A DNA stretch of 23,480 nucleotides, taken from IMG/VR virus record IMGVR_UViG_3300006059_000013, positions 1 to 23,480 of that record; one strand, written 5' to 3'. Below, in pieces: positions 22,882 through 23,480 of this stretch. Position 1 is the first letter of the stretch; every line of letters starts with the position of its first letter. The position numbers and the translations under genes were made by a program. This DNA comes from a virus. The notes below the pieces were generated by a model that saw nothing but the letters and a program-made list of their open reading frames with translations, searched no databases and was not told where the DNA came from.

Positions 22882-23480
22882 CTAATAATTTGTTCCATGA
22901 ATTAAATTGTGTAATTTGATACGTTCTGGCTGCTCAAGCAATGGGTTAATTTTAGCCTGATCGCTTTCATGGCCGTTTTTAAAGTGATCTGATGTTAAAT
23001 TCCCTGCCCTAAATTCCTTCACCAGTTGACCCAGGCGCAACGATTCGATAGGATCTAATACCTTTGGAGCCTCCTTGATTTGTTCGCCGTCTGGAGCATA
23101 AAGCTTTTTCCAGTTTCCCGCGATTGAATGATTGATGCAAATAATTGAAAAATCCGCCCCCCATTCCAAACATGCTTTGAGGTGTAAATCCCGCGCCTGA
23201 CCTGTCAGCGCAATCTGAAGCTGCTTTAAATGCGAGAGCCATCTTTCCCAAGCCGCCTTGAAATCTTCCCGATCCAAAGCCGAAGGCAGCGAAGCGCAGG
23301 ATGCCGCAGGCATCGGCGATGGCTTTGGACTAATGGCGATGGCTTCTGAAGGCAGCGGATCGCTGCGTTGCGCTGCGGTTGGCTGCGGATTGCCTTCAAA
23401 TGCAGGATATCTACTTTCATTTGTCCGCGCTCTTTCTTGCCATTTATTTATTTGTAAGTATCTCTTTCCATTAATTATAT
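22882..23480 (-). CDS. Phage replication/DNA-binding-type protein, C-terminal part (N-terminus outside the window)
   Basis: The frame is open to the right edge, so the N-terminus is missing. An internal ATG at 23313 is probably not the true start because the codons above it read KRYLQINKWQERARTNESRY in the same frame, a segment typical of the middle of phage replication-organiser or helix-turn-helix proteins. A low-complexity Pro/Ser/Ala linker follows (SEAIAISPKPSPMPAAS). The C-terminal domain has REDFKAAWERWLSHLKQLQI and FSIICINHSIAGNWKKLYAP, a WxxW...A..I..SI..GW pattern common at the C-termini of such proteins. This suggests a role in phage replication initiation or helicase loading. The family is inferred. 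Confidence 0.72.
   Translation of the reverse strand, partial: IINGKRYLQINKWQERARTNESRYPAFEGNPQPTAAQRSDPLPSEAIAISPKPSPMPAASCASLPSALDREDFKAAWERWLSHLKQLQIALTGQARDLHLKACLEWGADFSIICINHSIAGNWKKLYAPDGEQIKEAPKVLDPIESLRLGQLVKEFRAGNLTSDHFKNGHESDQAKINPLLEQPERIKLHNLIHGTNY

Noticed and set aside
1-23480. tRNA genes, CRISPR arrays, insertion sequences, integrase or lysis genes
   Set aside because: None was found by reading for cloverleaf patterns, regularly spaced repeats, or transposase, integrase, holin or endolysin motifs. Absence in this window says nothing about the rest of the genome.

Overview
The window is a segment of a tailed, podovirus-like double-stranded DNA phage or prophage. Every gene I can support lies on the minus strand, so the genes are read from the right edge (23480) to the left edge (1). 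The identification rests on a recognisable packaging and morphogenesis set: small and large terminase, P22-type portal, scaffold-like protein, N4-gp56-type major capsid protein, a neck/adaptor-like protein and a propeller-like tail protein. I see no tape-measure or sheath genes, no integrase and no lysis genes. The DNA is moderately AT-rich overall. Many start codons have no Shine-Dalgarno sequence and only an A/T-rich leader. That hints at a host that depends little on Shine-Dalgarno pairing, but it does not identify the host.

Layout in reading order. (1) 23480-21669: the C-terminal part of a replication/DNA-binding-type protein cut by the window edge, two small unknown genes, and a DUF559 (Vsr-like) nuclease. 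(2) 21497-18008: small terminase, a 200-bp noncoding stretch rich in GC hairpins, three tiny coupled genes, an AT-hook protein and the large terminase. (3) 18011-10789: an unusual block of about 7 kb between the large terminase and the portal. It holds a beta-helix tailspike and several beta-rich, Ser/Thr/Asn/Gly-rich, partly repetitive proteins that look like virion surface decorations. Two copies of a 19-bp palindromic element lie in this block, one of them just downstream of a promoter-like sequence. (4) 10785-5618: portal, coiled-coil accessory protein, scaffold-like protein, major capsid protein and small capsid-associated genes, with a terminator-like hairpin after the capsid genes. (5) 5615-1: a small unknown gene, a fibre-like protein, the adaptor-like protein, the propeller-like tail protein, a small unknown gene, and an Ala/Gln/Gly-rich protein that runs off the left edge.

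Neighbouring genes are packed very tightly. ATGA, GTGA, TAATG and 8-nt overlaps are common, so translational coupling is likely through most of the window. No stretch over 300 bases lacks a gene. The longest noncoding stretches are 20629-20837 and 21498-21668. The two genes touching the window edges are both open at the edge and therefore incomplete.

The most notable features are the adhesin/decoration cassette between terminase and portal, its palindromic repeat pair, and a GC-rich patch inside the tailspike gene that suggests recent exchange of the receptor-binding part.
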